Source of the DNA: Prevotellaceae bacterium
GTDB taxonomy: Bacteria > Bacteroidota > Bacteroidia > Bacteroidales > Bacteroidaceae
DNA: 36,367 nucleotides
NCBI GenBank assembly: GCA_022508665.1
Contig: JAFLUT010000013.1
Coordinates: 1 to 36,367 of the forward strand
Reading direction: 5' to 3'
Below the pieces are notes generated by a model. It was not told the DNA's origin. It made no database searches and saw nothing but the letters and a program-made list of their open reading frames with translations. The position numbers were made by a program, and so were the translations under genes. Below are positions 7,624-15,664 of the stretch, in pieces (the first letter of the stretch is position 1; each line of letters starts with the position of its first letter).

Positions 7624-7668
7624 ATAGGTGTATCAATCTTCAGAGTATTGATACACCTATCATTTTTT
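7624..7668 (+). terminator. Rho-independent terminator of the plus-strand islet
   Basis: A perfect 14-bp stem, ATAGGTGTATCAAT (7624-7637) with its complement at 7647-7660, a 9-base loop and the T tract CATTTTTT. It closes the plus-strand transcript and stops it running into the convergent ribosomal protein operon. Confidence 0.9.
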
Positions 7669-8040
7669 ACAGAAAATCTTTTTTACGTATTCATTACAAC
7701 TTATGTTAGACCATATCTTCTAACCTGCCGGACACACTTTGTCCTTAAAATATAACTTACGTTTTATAAAATATAGGTTTAATTTATATAAATATAGGTT
7801 ATATTTTATAAAATAAAACTTATATTTTAAGAACGCATACGGCTGAAATGGATACTGGGTGATAAATAAATCCTATGAAAGGGCATATAAGAGCAGGAGT
7901 ACAGGAAGGGGCGGAAGGGGGAATGGATAGCGGTGTGCATCCAATGGCAACAAGGGTGTGCTGCCAATAACAATAAAAGCATGTTGCGAATGATAACAAA
8001 GGTGTGCAGTGAATAACAGCAAGGATATGCAGTGAATAAC
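7669..8040. other. Gene-free stretch between convergent operons
   Basis: No credible ORF. An 81-codon minus-strand frame here is made mostly of the repeat units and has no promoter. The stretch holds an AT-rich inverted repeat (7744-7831) and most of a five-unit tandem repeat (7933-8047), described separately. Confidence 0.75.
7744..7831. repeat. AT-rich imperfect inverted repeat (88 bases)
   Basis: The outer arms CTTAAAATATAA (7744-7755) and TTATATTTTAAG (7820-7831) are perfectly complementary. After a small mismatch they continue with TTTTATAAAATATA against its complement on the right. The centre repeats ATATAGGTT-like words. No open reading frame. It could be a cruciform-forming element or a small transposon-like remnant. 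Confidence 0.7.
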
Positions 8041-8047
8041 AAATGGG
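7933..8047. repeat. Five degenerate tandem units of 23 bases
   Basis: Units start at 7933, 7956, 7979, 8002 and 8025, all exactly 23 bases. They begin with GTGTGC or a variant, have AAT near the middle and mostly end AACAAGG-like. Units 4 and 5 share TGCAGTGAATAACA. The unit length is not a multiple of three, so this is not coding repeat. The last unit runs into the palindrome at 8041. Confidence 0.75.
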
Positions 8048-8074
8048 CGTGTCTGAATTCAGACACGCCCATTT
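8041..8074 (-). terminator. Perfect 34-base palindrome, probable terminator of rpsF-rpsR-rplI
   Basis: AAATGGGCGTGTCTGAA (8041-8057) is followed directly by its exact reverse complement (8058-8074). As RNA it forms a long GC-containing hairpin with a 4-base loop. It lies 35 bases after the rplI stop on the minus strand. The T-rich tail is short (ATTTGTTATT), and the hairpin is symmetrical, so it may act in both directions. Confidence 0.65.
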
Positions 8075-8109
8075 GCGTTATGCTGTTATGTTATTTTACA
8101 ACCTTTGCA

Positions 8110-8673
8110 TTACTCTGCTGGAGTTTCAGCAACTGGCTCTTCAGCAGGTGTCTCTGCTGGTGCAGGCTCTTCTGCTGGCTCTGCCTTTGGTTCAGCCTTA
8201 GGCGCTTTCTCTTCCTTTGCAGGAACTTCGCCGTTTTCGTTGACAACCTCGAATGGGATGACAACAGAAACCTCGCGGTGGAAGTGAGCGGTAGCCTCGT
8301 AGTTGCCAAGAGCCTTGGCAGCCTTTACGGTGATGAGCTTGCTGTCAATCTCAAGACCCTGTGCTGCGAGTGCTGCTGCTATTTCCTTTGCACCTACTGA
8401 GCCGTAGATGTTCTTGCCTTCTGAAACCTTTGCCTTGATTGTGAGCGATGCACCCTCGAACTTCTTCGCCTGTGCCTCTGCGTCAGCCTTAATCTTGGCA
8501 ATCTTGTGTGCGCGCTGCTTCAGTTCCTCGTTGAGTTGCTTTACAGCCTTTTCAGTGGCAAGCACTGCAAGACCTTGAGGAAGAAGATAGTTGCGACCAT
8601 ATCCGTCCTTCACTGTGAGGACTTCGTCCTTGTAGCCTAAGCCGATGACGTCTTTCTTAAGTATGACTTTCAT
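8110..8673 (-). CDS. rplI: 50S ribosomal protein bL9
   Basis: bL9 binds 23S rRNA near the L1 stalk and helps keep reading frame. The N-terminal domain is recognisable from MKVILKKDVIGLGYKDEVLT and the GYGRNYLLPQGLA motif (about 24-36), followed by the long connecting helix and the C-terminal RNA-binding domain to about residue 145. The protein is 187 aa, longer than the usual ~148, because of a Pro/Ala/Glu-rich tail (about 147-187) with repeated PAEEP and ETPAE words. This tail is low-complexity and probably disordered; whether it has a role is unknown. Third gene of rpsF-rpsR-rplI, 18 bases after rpsR. Confidence 0.96.
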   Translation of the reverse strand: MKVILKKDVIGLGYKDEVLTVKDGYGRNYLLPQGLAVLATEKAVKQLNEELKQRAHKIAKIKADAEAQAKKFEGASLTIKAKVSEGKNIYGSVGAKEIAAALAAQGLEIDSKLITVKAAKALGNYEATAHFHREVSVVIPFEVVNENGEVPAKEEKAPKAEPKAEPAEEPAPAETPAEEPVAETPAE

Positions 8674-8691
8674 ATATCTTTCCTCCTTTTT

Positions 8692-8958
8692 TTATTTCAA
8701 CAAGTCTGTTACGAATGGCAGGAGTGCAAGGTGGCGAGCACGCTTCACAGCCTGTGCTACACGACGCTGGTACTTGAGAGAAGTGCCTGTGATGCGGCGT
8801 GGCAAAATCTTGCCCTGCTCGTTGAGGAACTTCTTCAGGAACTCTGGGTCTTTGTAGTCGATGTACTTGATGCCGCTCTTCTTGAAACGGCAGTATTTCT
8901 TCTTCTTAACGTCAACTGTTGCAGGAGTTAAGTATCTGATTTCTGATGGTGCTGCCAT
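8692..8958 (-). CDS. rpsR: 30S ribosomal protein bS18
   Basis: An 88-aa protein of normal length. It has the bS18 core [21 protein letters not shown] followed by [20 protein letters not shown], which contacts 16S rRNA and pairs with bS6 on the platform of the small subunit. The gene begins two bases after the rpsF stop and is certainly co-transcribed with it. ATG at 8958 fits the family's N-terminus. Confidence 0.97.
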   Translation of the reverse strand: MAAPSEIRYLTPATVDVKKKKYCRFKKSGIKYIDYKDPEFLKKFLNEQGKILPRRITGTSLKYQRRVAQAVKRARHLALLPFVTDLLK

Positions 8959-8960
8959 GG

Positions 8961-9296
8961 TTATGCCTCCTTCTTCTGGTTACGACGCTTCTCAGCGTAT
9001 GCTGCAGCGTACTTTTCGTTCTTGACTGTGAGATAGCGAAGAATGCGCTCGTCGCGACGCATCTGCAACTCGAGTTTAGCAATCACTGTTGGTTCAGCCT
9101 TGTACTCTACCATGCAGTAGAAGCCAGAACCTTTCTTCTGAATAGGATAAGCCAATGCCTTCAGTCCCCAACTTTCGGTGTTGATGATTTCAGCACCATT
9201 CTCCGTGAGGTAGTTGACAAACTTATCTGCCGCTTCCTTCATCTGAACATCAGACAAAACGGGAGTCAAAATGAAAACGGTTTCGTATTGATTCAT
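8961..9296 (-). CDS. rpsF: 30S ribosomal protein bS6
   Basis: A 111-aa protein. bS6 partners bS18 on the 30S platform. The family start [18 protein letters not shown] is clear, as is [20 protein letters not shown] in the middle. The frame extends upstream only to a TTG at 9305, so ATG 9296 is the better start. The C-terminus is short and basic, with Gln and Lys (RRNQKKEA). First gene of rpsF-rpsR-rplI. Confidence 0.96.
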   Translation of the reverse strand: MNQYETVFILTPVLSDVQMKEAADKFVNYLTENGAEIINTESWGLKALAYPIQKKGSGFYCMVEYKAEPTVIAKLELQMRRDERILRYLTVKNEKYAAAYAEKRRNQKKEA

Positions 9297-9346
9297 AAGA
9301 GTCAATAAGTTAAGTTTTGTTGTTAATAATAATGTTTATTTTCTCT

Positions 9347-9362
9347 GCATTGCGTAAAATGC
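9347..9362 (-). promoter_or_regulatory. Small hairpin in the rpsF leader (possible S6:S18 control element)
   Basis: In the minus-strand transcript, GCATT and AATGC form a 5-bp stem with a 6-base loop, directly preceded by CCG. S6:S18 autoregulatory leaders carry a conserved CCG near a hairpin, but this stem is short and the match may be chance. Confidence 0.25.
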
Positions 9363-9366
9363 GGTG

Positions 9367-9398
9367 CAAAGGTACGGAAAATTATTGAGGGAGAACGA
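9367..9398 (-). promoter_or_regulatory. Promoter for rpsF-rpsR-rplI
   Basis: The -7 box TACCTTTG is perfect (9367-9374 on the minus strand), giving a leader of about 65 bases. The -33 region near 9395-9398 is only TTCG-like, so it is a weak match. Confidence 0.6.
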
Positions 9399-9442
9399 AA
9401 AATTGGGGAAGTTTTTCACTCAACTTAGGGATTTTTTCACTT

Positions 9443-10159
9443 TCAAGCCATTGGCAAAGCGTTCAGCCCAATAAAAACGAGGTGCGGAACGTAGGTTATG
9501 GGGCATGAAATGTCGGCGGAAAGGCTGAGTTCATTGCCGCCCGTGATGAAGACGTGGAGGTCGGGATGCACTGTGAGCAGGTGGCGGATATATCCTTCTA
9601 TCTCAAATCTCGTGCCATTGATAGCGGATGACAGCATGGAGGCGTGTGTGTCATGCCCTAACACATCGGATGTTTCGTCGGTGGCGACTATCAGCGGAAG
9701 CCTCGCCGTATGTTCGTGCATGGCGGTGAGGCGCAGTTGCACTCCGGGAGATATTGCCCCTCCGAGAAATTCGCCGGCGGCTGATATGACATCGTATGTA
9801 ATGCACGTGCCTGCATCAATGACTAAAATGGTACATTGGGGGGCTAATGACATTGCACCGACATCTGCCGCCCAACGGTCTGCGCCAAACCCCTTGGGAA
9901 CATTCCTTAGCGGCACTGAAGGATAAGGGAGGTTGGATGACAGCCACAGTGAAGGAATGTGGGATTTACCGATGAAATCGTGTATTTCCGTATTGTCGTT
10001 CACCACTGTCGATATGCGTACAGAGGTTATTCCGTATGAGTTGACGAGGCGGGAAAGAGCCGCATCCCATGTCTCTGTGAGACGTTCAACATGCACGATT
10101 TCATCGTCCGCCACCGCCAGTTTTGCCGATGTGTTACCTATGTCTATGAGCAATTTCAT
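9443..10159 (-). CDS. coaX: Type III pantothenate kinase
   Basis: CoaX phosphorylates pantothenate, the first step of coenzyme A synthesis, and is the bacterial isoform unrelated to CoaA. At 238 aa it is slightly short but complete. It begins MKLLIDIGNTSAKLAV, the ATP-binding phosphate-1 motif of the ASKHA fold, and contains GFGADRWAADVGA (about 96-108), VIDAGTCITYDVI with the catalytic Asp (about 118-130) and GGAISPGVQLRLTAM (about 138-152), all CoaX signatures. Its ATG overlaps the stop of ispG (ATGA), so translation is likely coupled. Confidence 0.95.
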   Translation of the reverse strand: MKLLIDIGNTSAKLAVADDEIVHVERLTETWDAALSRLVNSYGITSVRISTVVNDNTEIHDFIGKSHIPSLWLSSNLPYPSVPLRNVPKGFGADRWAADVGAMSLAPQCTILVIDAGTCITYDVISAAGEFLGGAISPGVQLRLTAMHEHTARLPLIVATDETSDVLGHDTHASMLSSAINGTRFEIEGYIRHLLTVHPDLHVFITGGNELSLSADISCPITYVPHLVFIGLNALPMA

Positions 10160-11550
10160 TTATCGTTCTCAATAAACTCTATCAGCCGCTCCACAGCCTC
10201 TGCTTCGGGAATGTTCTTCTCTATGCATTCCTTGCACTTGTAAAGCGACACTTTGCCTACACCTGCCCCCACATAGCCATAGTCGGCATCAGCCATTTCT
10301 CCGGGGCCATTGACGATGCAGCCCATGATACCTATTTTCAGGGTCTTGAAGCGTGGATTGGTTGCGGCACGTTCACTTATTGCCTTGCGTATCTTTGCTA
10401 TCGTTTCCTCAAGGTTATACAACGTGCGGCCGCATCCCGGACAACTGATGTATTCGGTTTTGGTGAATTTTATTCGGGCTGCTTGCAGAATGCTGTCTGC
10501 CAAATCTTTCAACTGCGATTCGGCAAAACCGTCGTTTCTTATTATGAGGTCTTTGGCAAGGCGGTCTATGAAGATAGCGCCAACTGCCATGGATGCTTTC
10601 AGTTGGAGGGTTTCCCAATCTGTCTCATGCAGAGTGACTGTAACTGTGTCATTCTCAATGGATGCCTTCACCTGTTCTCTCAACGCCGCACATTCTCCGA
10701 TGAAATCGACGATTTTTCTTGCTACAGGTATCTCTTTCTCTGGCGCTTCTGACAACGACACGCGTATGGTATCTCCGATGCCTTCGCATAGCAAAGCACC
10801 GATTCCAACGGCACTTTTTATGCGCCCGTCTTCGCCCTCACCTGCTTCGGTCACACCGAGGTGCAGAGGAAACATCATGCCTTCTGCCTCCATTTGCTCG
10901 ACAAGAAGCCTTACTGTACGAACCATTACCACGGTGTTGCTCGCCTTTATGGATATGACTACATTTTTGAAGTTTTCTTTAACGCAGATACGAAGAAACT
11001 CCATGCACGATTCTACCATGCCTTCGGGCGTGTCGCCATAGCGAGACATGATGCGGTCGCTCAAAGACCCATGGTTCACACCTATGCGAACAGCCGTATT
11101 ATGTTCCTTACATATATTGAGGAATGGCACGAAGCGTTCCTCTATTTTCTTGATTTCATCGGCATATTCCGCATCTGTATATTCTAACTTCTTGAATGTG
11201 CGTGCAGGGTCAACATAATTTCCGGGATTGATGCGCACCTTCTCGCAGATAGTCGCTGCGGTGTCTGCCACAGAGGCATTGAAATGTACGTCGGCAACGA
11301 GGGGAACTGTGTAGCCTTCCTTACGCAGTCCTTCACTAATGTTTTTCATGTTGAGAGCCTCACGTTGCCCTTGGGTGGTGAAACGCACAATCTCTCCTCC
11401 TGCATCGACAATACGTTTTGCTTGCGCCACAGAATTGTCTGTGTCCATCGTCGATGTGTTAGCCATAGACTGAATGCGTATAGGGTGGTCGCTGCCCAGC
11501 GTTACCCCTCCCACATCTACTGTTATGGTTTTTCTTCTTTGGTAGCCCAT
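10156..11550 (-). CDS. ispG: 4-hydroxy-3-methylbut-2-enyl diphosphate synthase, unusual intermediate size
   Basis: IspG carries out the sixth step of the MEP isoprenoid pathway using a [4Fe-4S] cluster. Residues 1-283 form the TIM barrel (RIQSMANTSTMDT, RFTTQGQREA, VADVHFNAS, GVNHGSLSDR, GVTEAGEGEDG). The cluster domain has CPGCGR (C370, C373), C411 in GCIVNGPGE and the conserved Glu after it. At 464 aa it is longer than the two-domain E. coli type (about 370) but much shorter than the three-domain type of plants and many Bacteroidetes, which I recall as about 600 or more. Between barrel and cluster domain lie only about 85 residues; the end of the inserted domain (ILQAARIKFTKTEYIS) is kept, so its centre appears lost. 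Located downstream of the suf genes. Confidence 0.94.
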   Translation of the reverse strand: MGYQRRKTITVDVGGVTLGSDHPIRIQSMANTSTMDTDNSVAQAKRIVDAGGEIVRFTTQGQREALNMKNISEGLRKEGYTVPLVADVHFNASVADTAATICEKVRINPGNYVDPARTFKKLEYTDAEYADEIKKIEERFVPFLNICKEHNTAVRIGVNHGSLSDRIMSRYGDTPEGMVESCMEFLRICVKENFKNVVISIKASNTVVMVRTVRLLVEQMEAEGMMFPLHLGVTEAGEGEDGRIKSAVGIGALLCEGIGDTIRVSLSEAPEKEIPVARKIVDFIGECAALREQVKASIENDTVTVTLHETDWETLQLKASMAVGAIFIDRLAKDLIIRNDGFAESQLKDLADSILQAARIKFTKTEYISCPGCGRTLYNLEETIAKIRKAISERAATNPRFKTLKIGIMGCIVNGPGEMADADYGYVGAGVGKVSLYKCKECIEKNIPEAEAVERLIEFIENDK

Positions 11551-11596
11551 AGAATGGTTGAAAGAAATTGACTATTATTGTTTGTTATTCAGTGCA

Positions 11597-12106
11597 TCAG
11601 TTGCACTTGTAAGCGAATTTTACCTCTTTCAGTTCGGCATTAGCCTTCTCTATCTTCTGGCGCAGACCGTTTTTGTAGTTGGCAAACTTCTCAGCAAGGG
11701 CGTCGTCGGAAAGAGCCAGCATCTGAACTGCTAAAATGCCGGCGTTGAGAGCGCCATTTATTGCAACTGTGGCAACAGGAATGCCCGGAGGCATCTGCAA
11801 GATAGAATAGACAGCGTCGATTCCATCGAGGGTACTGCCTTTTACTGGCACACCGATGACTGGGAGCGTTGTGCTTGCGGCAATCACGCCCGGCAATGCT
11901 GCTGCCATGCCTGCACCTGCAATGATTACCTTTATGCCACGCTCCTTTGCTCCTTTGGCAAATGCCTCCACAGCGTCGGGAGTGCGGTGGGCTGAAAGTG
12001 CGTTGATTTCGAAAGGAATCTCCATTTCATCGAAGAATTTGGCTGCTTTTTCCATTACTGGCAGGTCTGATGTGCTGCCCATGATGATAGATACGATTGG
12101 TTTCAT
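11597..12106 (-). CDS. purE: N5-carboxyaminoimidazole ribonucleotide mutase (PurE, class I)
   Basis: PurE moves the carboxyl group of N5-CAIR to make CAIR in purine synthesis. At 169 aa it has the class I length. It carries the signature SIIMGSTSDLPVMEKAAKF near the N-terminus, SAHRTPD (about 39-45) with the catalytic His, AGAGMAAALPGVIAASTTLP and GVPVKGSTLDGIDAVYSILQ, and MPPGIPVATVAINGALNAG, all PurE motifs. No purK is nearby, which is common in bacteria with scattered pur genes. Confidence 0.97.
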   Translation of the reverse strand: MKPIVSIIMGSTSDLPVMEKAAKFFDEMEIPFEINALSAHRTPDAVEAFAKGAKERGIKVIIAGAGMAAALPGVIAASTTLPVIGVPVKGSTLDGIDAVYSILQMPPGIPVATVAINGALNAGILAVQMLALSDDALAEKFANYKNGLRQKIEKANAELKEVKFAYKCN

Positions 12107-12162
12107 ATTATGTTGTTTTTATGTTTTATCATGTGTGTATCTTCTGTGTGCGTCATCCCTTT

Positions 12163-12786
12163 CTACATCCATCGCAGGAGTATGAATGTCATCGAACATG
12201 CGTATCCTATCACAAACCCTACAAGCACTTGCGCTAAACTATGCTGGCGCAGAATTATGCGGCTCGTGCCAAGCAGCCCCGATAAGAACAGAAGTCCGCA
12301 GAAGGGCCACACGGGATTATAGTAAAAGAGTATGCTGAATGCGTTGAGAGCGCCTACAAGACCGCCCATGCCCACCATGTGGGTGCTGACTTTCCACCAT
12401 GTGTTGACCGTTATACATATAATTTGCGAGACGAGTGCCGCCATGACTATTCCACGGAAGAACATCGCAGCGTTTATCCTTGTCATCACAACGAGACAGG
12501 CTGCATAACTCAACAGGGTTACGATGTATGGCATGTGGCGATGTTCACGATGACTGAGTTCGAGGTGCGTCCATTTTTTGAGTAATCGAAACAGGTTTAT
12601 GCCTGTCATTGGCACAAAGATTGTGAAGAAATAGACAATGCACAAAATCAGCAACTTATATCCCCACGGCAGCACTTTCATATAACTGAAAAGAAACAGG
12701 CCGATAAACACCCACAGCGGAGAATACAGTGGCATGAAAATCGTAGAAAGGACTTTTGCTGTCTGTATGAATTTCTTTTCGTTCAT
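12163..12786 (-). CDS. PAP2-family-like integral membrane protein
   Basis: A 207-aa protein of mostly hydrophobic segments, about five or six membrane helices. The pattern resembles type 2 phosphatidic acid phosphatases: a basic HREHRHMPY loop, STHMVGMGG where the family has PSGH, and SRIILRQHSLAQ where the family has SR-x5-H-x3-D. The final Asp is Gln here, so the charge relay for the nucleophilic His is altered and activity is uncertain. ATG 12786 (MNEKKF) is preferred over the upstream TTG. It lies between purE and rpoN in the same direction. A lipid-phosphate phosphatase or transferase role is inference. Confidence 0.65.
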   Translation of the reverse strand: MNEKKFIQTAKVLSTIFMPLYSPLWVFIGLFLFSYMKVLPWGYKLLILCIVYFFTIFVPMTGINLFRLLKKWTHLELSHREHRHMPYIVTLLSYAACLVVMTRINAAMFFRGIVMAALVSQIICITVNTWWKVSTHMVGMGGLVGALNAFSILFYYNPVWPFCGLLFLSGLLGTSRIILRQHSLAQVLVGFVIGYACSMTFILLRWM

Positions 12787-12825
12787 TTGCAAATGATAAT
12801 CAAAGTGTTATGGCGGTTCTTGTTT

Positions 12826-14346
12826 TTATCCACGACGGTGTATGACGGAGGGTATCCCCAATTCTATGCGATATTTTGCAATGGTACGGCGTGCAAGCGT
12901 GACACCCCTCTTTTTCATCTGCTCTACAATCTGGTCATCATTGAAAGGATGCTTTTTGTCCTCATTATCAATGATGTCACGCATCATTTCCTTCACACGA
13001 CGACCGTCAATTTCCTCTCCTGCCGCATTCTTGCGTGTAAGTTTGAAGAAATCCGACAAAGGGTATATCCTGCCATCGACCAATGCGCATTTTGAGTTGC
13101 ACACCCTCGATACGGTCGACACATCATATCCAGACCTTTTTGCCACATCTTCAAGCACAAGACGAACTTTGTCGTCTTCATCTTTGGATATGAAGAATTT
13201 CTTCTGCAAGTCAATGATTGCCTTCATCGTCTCATAGAGAGTACGGCGACGCTGTTTGACTGACTCTATGAACATTTGCGCCGATTCAATCTTATGTTTC
13301 GTGTATAGCATTCCCTCCTTTTCGCTGCGTGTCATCTTCTTCGGTTGCGCCATGTATGAGTTCAGTTGGTCAATATATTCTTGGCTGACGTGCAGACGTG
13401 GAACTTCGCCGCTGCTTAGCCTCATCTGTATGTTGCCTTCGGTGTCTGTTTCCACGATGAAATCGGGTATTTGCGTCTGCACTCTGTCACTTGTCGCCTC
13501 GCTCAAAGCAAAGCCGGGATTGACATTCAGTTTCTTTATATCGTCAAAAACGGCGTCTATCTGCATAGTGGACATGCCCATTATGCTTTTCAGACGTTCC
13601 TTATTTCTGTTGAGGAAAAGGTCGTAATGTTCGGCTATAATCCTGCGCTCCATTAACAGTATTCTCTCCTTTAACTCGGAGATTGGCTCGTCGTCATTAT
13701 TGAGTTGGCGGTCTATCTGCAACAAGAGGCATTCCTGCATGGAACGCGCCCCAATGCCTGCAGGGTCGAAACTTTGCAGTATGTGCAGCACTCTTTCTAC
13801 ATCCTCATTGCTGACATACAGATACTCCTTAAACGCCAATTCATCGGTGATTGTATCTATTGGGCGGTCGATGAAACCGCGGTTATCTAACGAGCCAATC
13901 AGATATTTCAGTATTTTCTCATCATCTTCAGTCAAGTCGTAATTCATCATCTGCTCTTCCAAATACTCTATGAACGAACCGCTATCGCCAAGAGGCAACT
14001 CGTTTCTCGCCTCTCTGCCGTTGTTTGCTCCGAATACAGGCAGGTCGTCATCGCTGTATTGCGACAGGGTGTTTACTGTATCTCCGTCAACGTCGCTGTA
14101 TGGGTCTACTCCAGTATCATTAGGATCGGTTTCATCGGACATTCCTGTACTTTCATCATCCATTTCATCGGCATTCCTCCCTGCCCCCTCCTCTAACGCA
14201 GGATTGTCTATCATTTCTTTCTTGACCTGCTGTTCAAACTCTGCAATAGGCATCTCCAACAACCTAACCAACTGCAATTGCTGCTGCGATAGTCGGAGTT
14301 GCTGTTCCGCCCTCTGAGTTTGAACTTGTGTCAAGGACTGTGGCAT
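12826..14346 (-). CDS. rpoN: RNA polymerase sigma-54 factor
   Basis: Sigma-54 directs RNA polymerase to -24/-12 promoters and needs AAA+ activators. The 506-aa protein has the Gln-rich region I (RLSQQQLQLVRLLEMPIAEF, about 17-36), an acidic region II (about 50-125) and the core-binding region (EYLEEQMMNYDLTEDDEKIL and following). The C-terminus has the helix-turn-helix (VSRVCNSKCALVDGRIYPL region) and the RpoN box ARRTIAKYRIELGIPSVIHR, ending three residues later. Complete and typical. It follows sufS with a 71-base gap and precedes the PAP2-like gene. Confidence 0.97.
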   Translation of the reverse strand: MPQSLTQVQTQRAEQQLRLSQQQLQLVRLLEMPIAEFEQQVKKEMIDNPALEEGAGRNADEMDDESTGMSDETDPNDTGVDPYSDVDGDTVNTLSQYSDDDLPVFGANNGREARNELPLGDSGSFIEYLEEQMMNYDLTEDDEKILKYLIGSLDNRGFIDRPIDTITDELAFKEYLYVSNEDVERVLHILQSFDPAGIGARSMQECLLLQIDRQLNNDDEPISELKERILLMERRIIAEHYDLFLNRNKERLKSIMGMSTMQIDAVFDDIKKLNVNPGFALSEATSDRVQTQIPDFIVETDTEGNIQMRLSSGEVPRLHVSQEYIDQLNSYMAQPKKMTRSEKEGMLYTKHKIESAQMFIESVKQRRRTLYETMKAIIDLQKKFFISKDEDDKVRLVLEDVAKRSGYDVSTVSRVCNSKCALVDGRIYPLSDFFKLTRKNAAGEEIDGRRVKEMMRDIIDNEDKKHPFNDDQIVEQMKKRGVTLARRTIAKYRIELGIPSVIHRRG

Positions 14347-14417
14347 AAAAGATTTTAATTTATTGACAAAGTTTGATACGGTTAATAATTATGGTGAATT
14401 GTAATGATATTGTCATT

Positions 14418-15647
14418 TCAGAACATCTGCATAACTCGCTGAATACTTTCGATGAGAACATCCACTTCTTCTTTGGTGTTGTATAGTCCGAAAGAGGCAC
14501 GGACTGTGCCTTCTACTCCGAGACGGTGCATGAGTGGTTCGGCACAGTGATGACCTGTACGCACGGCGATGCCGAGGCGGTCGAGGAGTGTACCGAGGTC
14601 GAGATGGTGAATTAGATTGCCGTCTTTGTTGAGTTGGAAAGATATTACGGCATCTTTATTGTGGGATGTACCGAAGATATGCATTCCATCTATTTGTTGC
14701 ATTCGGTCAATGGCATAGTGAGTTAGTGTCTGCTCATGGAGGGATATATTGTCCATGCCGAGAGTTGATACGTAGTCGAGGGCTGTGGCAAGGGCATGGG
14801 ATGCGATATAGTCGGGAGTACCTGCCTCGAACTTATAGGGCAGTTCGTTGTATGTCGTTTTCTCGAATGTTACGTTCTTTATCATTTCGCCTCCGCCTTG
14901 ATAGGGAGGGAGTTTGTCGAGCCATTCTTCTTTGCCATACAGCACGCCTATGCCTGTTGGTCCGTAGATTTTATGCCCTGAGAAAGCGAAGAAGTCGCAA
15001 TCTAAGTCTTGCACATCTACGGCGAAGTGGGGAACGGATTGCGCACCATCTATTAGGACGGGGATGTCGTGAGAATGGGCTATATTGATAATGTCCTTGA
15101 CGGGGTTCACAATGCCAAGCACGTTGCTGACGTGGGTGCAAGCGACGATGCGTGTGCGTGGTGTCAGCAGTTTTTCGTATTCGTCGAGGTTTAGCGTGCC
15201 TTCATCTGACATGGGGATGACTTTGAGGATTGCTCCTTTACGCTCGCACATCATCTGCCATGGCACGATGTTGGAGTGATGCTCCATGGTGCTGACGATG
15301 ATTTCATCGCCCTCGTTTACAAAGGCTTCACCAAAAGAGAAGGCTAAAAGATTGATGCTCTCGGTCGTGCCACGAGTGAAGAGAATTTCGTTGGTTGTTC
15401 GGGCATTGAGAAAGCGGCGGACGGTCTCACGGCTTGCTTCGTGGAGGTCGGTTGCTTTCTGCGAGAGGAAATGAACGCCACGATGTACGTTGGCATTGAC
15501 ATTGTAGTATTCGTCAACCATCGCCTCTACCACACATCGTGGCTTTTGGGTGGTGGCGGCGTTGTCGAGATATACCAAAGGTTTGCCATACACTTCCCTG
15601 CTTAGGATGGGGAAGTCTTTGCGTATTTTGTTTACATCGTACATCAT
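14418..15647 (-). CDS. sufS: Cysteine desulfurase SufS
   Basis: SufS is a PLP enzyme that takes sulfur from cysteine for Fe-S cluster assembly. At 409 aa it has the group II length. It shows LVYLDNAATTQKP near residue 25, HRGVHFLSQKATD, the PLP Lys in FAFSGHKIYGPTGIGVLYG, and RTGHHCAEPLM (about 363-373), whose Cys carries the persulfide. ATG at 15644 one codon later is equally possible. Last gene of sufB-sufC-sufD-sufS, 17 bases after sufD. No sufE or sufU is visible in the window, so the sulfur-transfer partner is elsewhere. Confidence 0.97.
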   Translation of the reverse strand: MMYDVNKIRKDFPILSREVYGKPLVYLDNAATTQKPRCVVEAMVDEYYNVNANVHRGVHFLSQKATDLHEASRETVRRFLNARTTNEILFTRGTTESINLLAFSFGEAFVNEGDEIIVSTMEHHSNIVPWQMMCERKGAILKVIPMSDEGTLNLDEYEKLLTPRTRIVACTHVSNVLGIVNPVKDIINIAHSHDIPVLIDGAQSVPHFAVDVQDLDCDFFAFSGHKIYGPTGIGVLYGKEEWLDKLPPYQGGGEMIKNVTFEKTTYNELPYKFEAGTPDYIASHALATALDYVSTLGMDNISLHEQTLTHYAIDRMQQIDGMHIFGTSHNKDAVISFQLNKDGNLIHHLDLGTLLDRLGIAVRTGHHCAEPLMHRLGVEGTVRASFGLYNTKEEVDVLIESIQRVMQMF

Positions 15648-15664
15648 TTATTCATCAGATTTTT

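Noticed and set aside
7933-8047. CRISPR array
   Set aside because: The units abut without spacers, are degenerate and 23 bases long; no cas genes are present.
7827-8072. An 81-codon minus-strand frame
   Set aside because: It is made mainly of the 23-base tandem units and the palindrome, and has no promoter or family.
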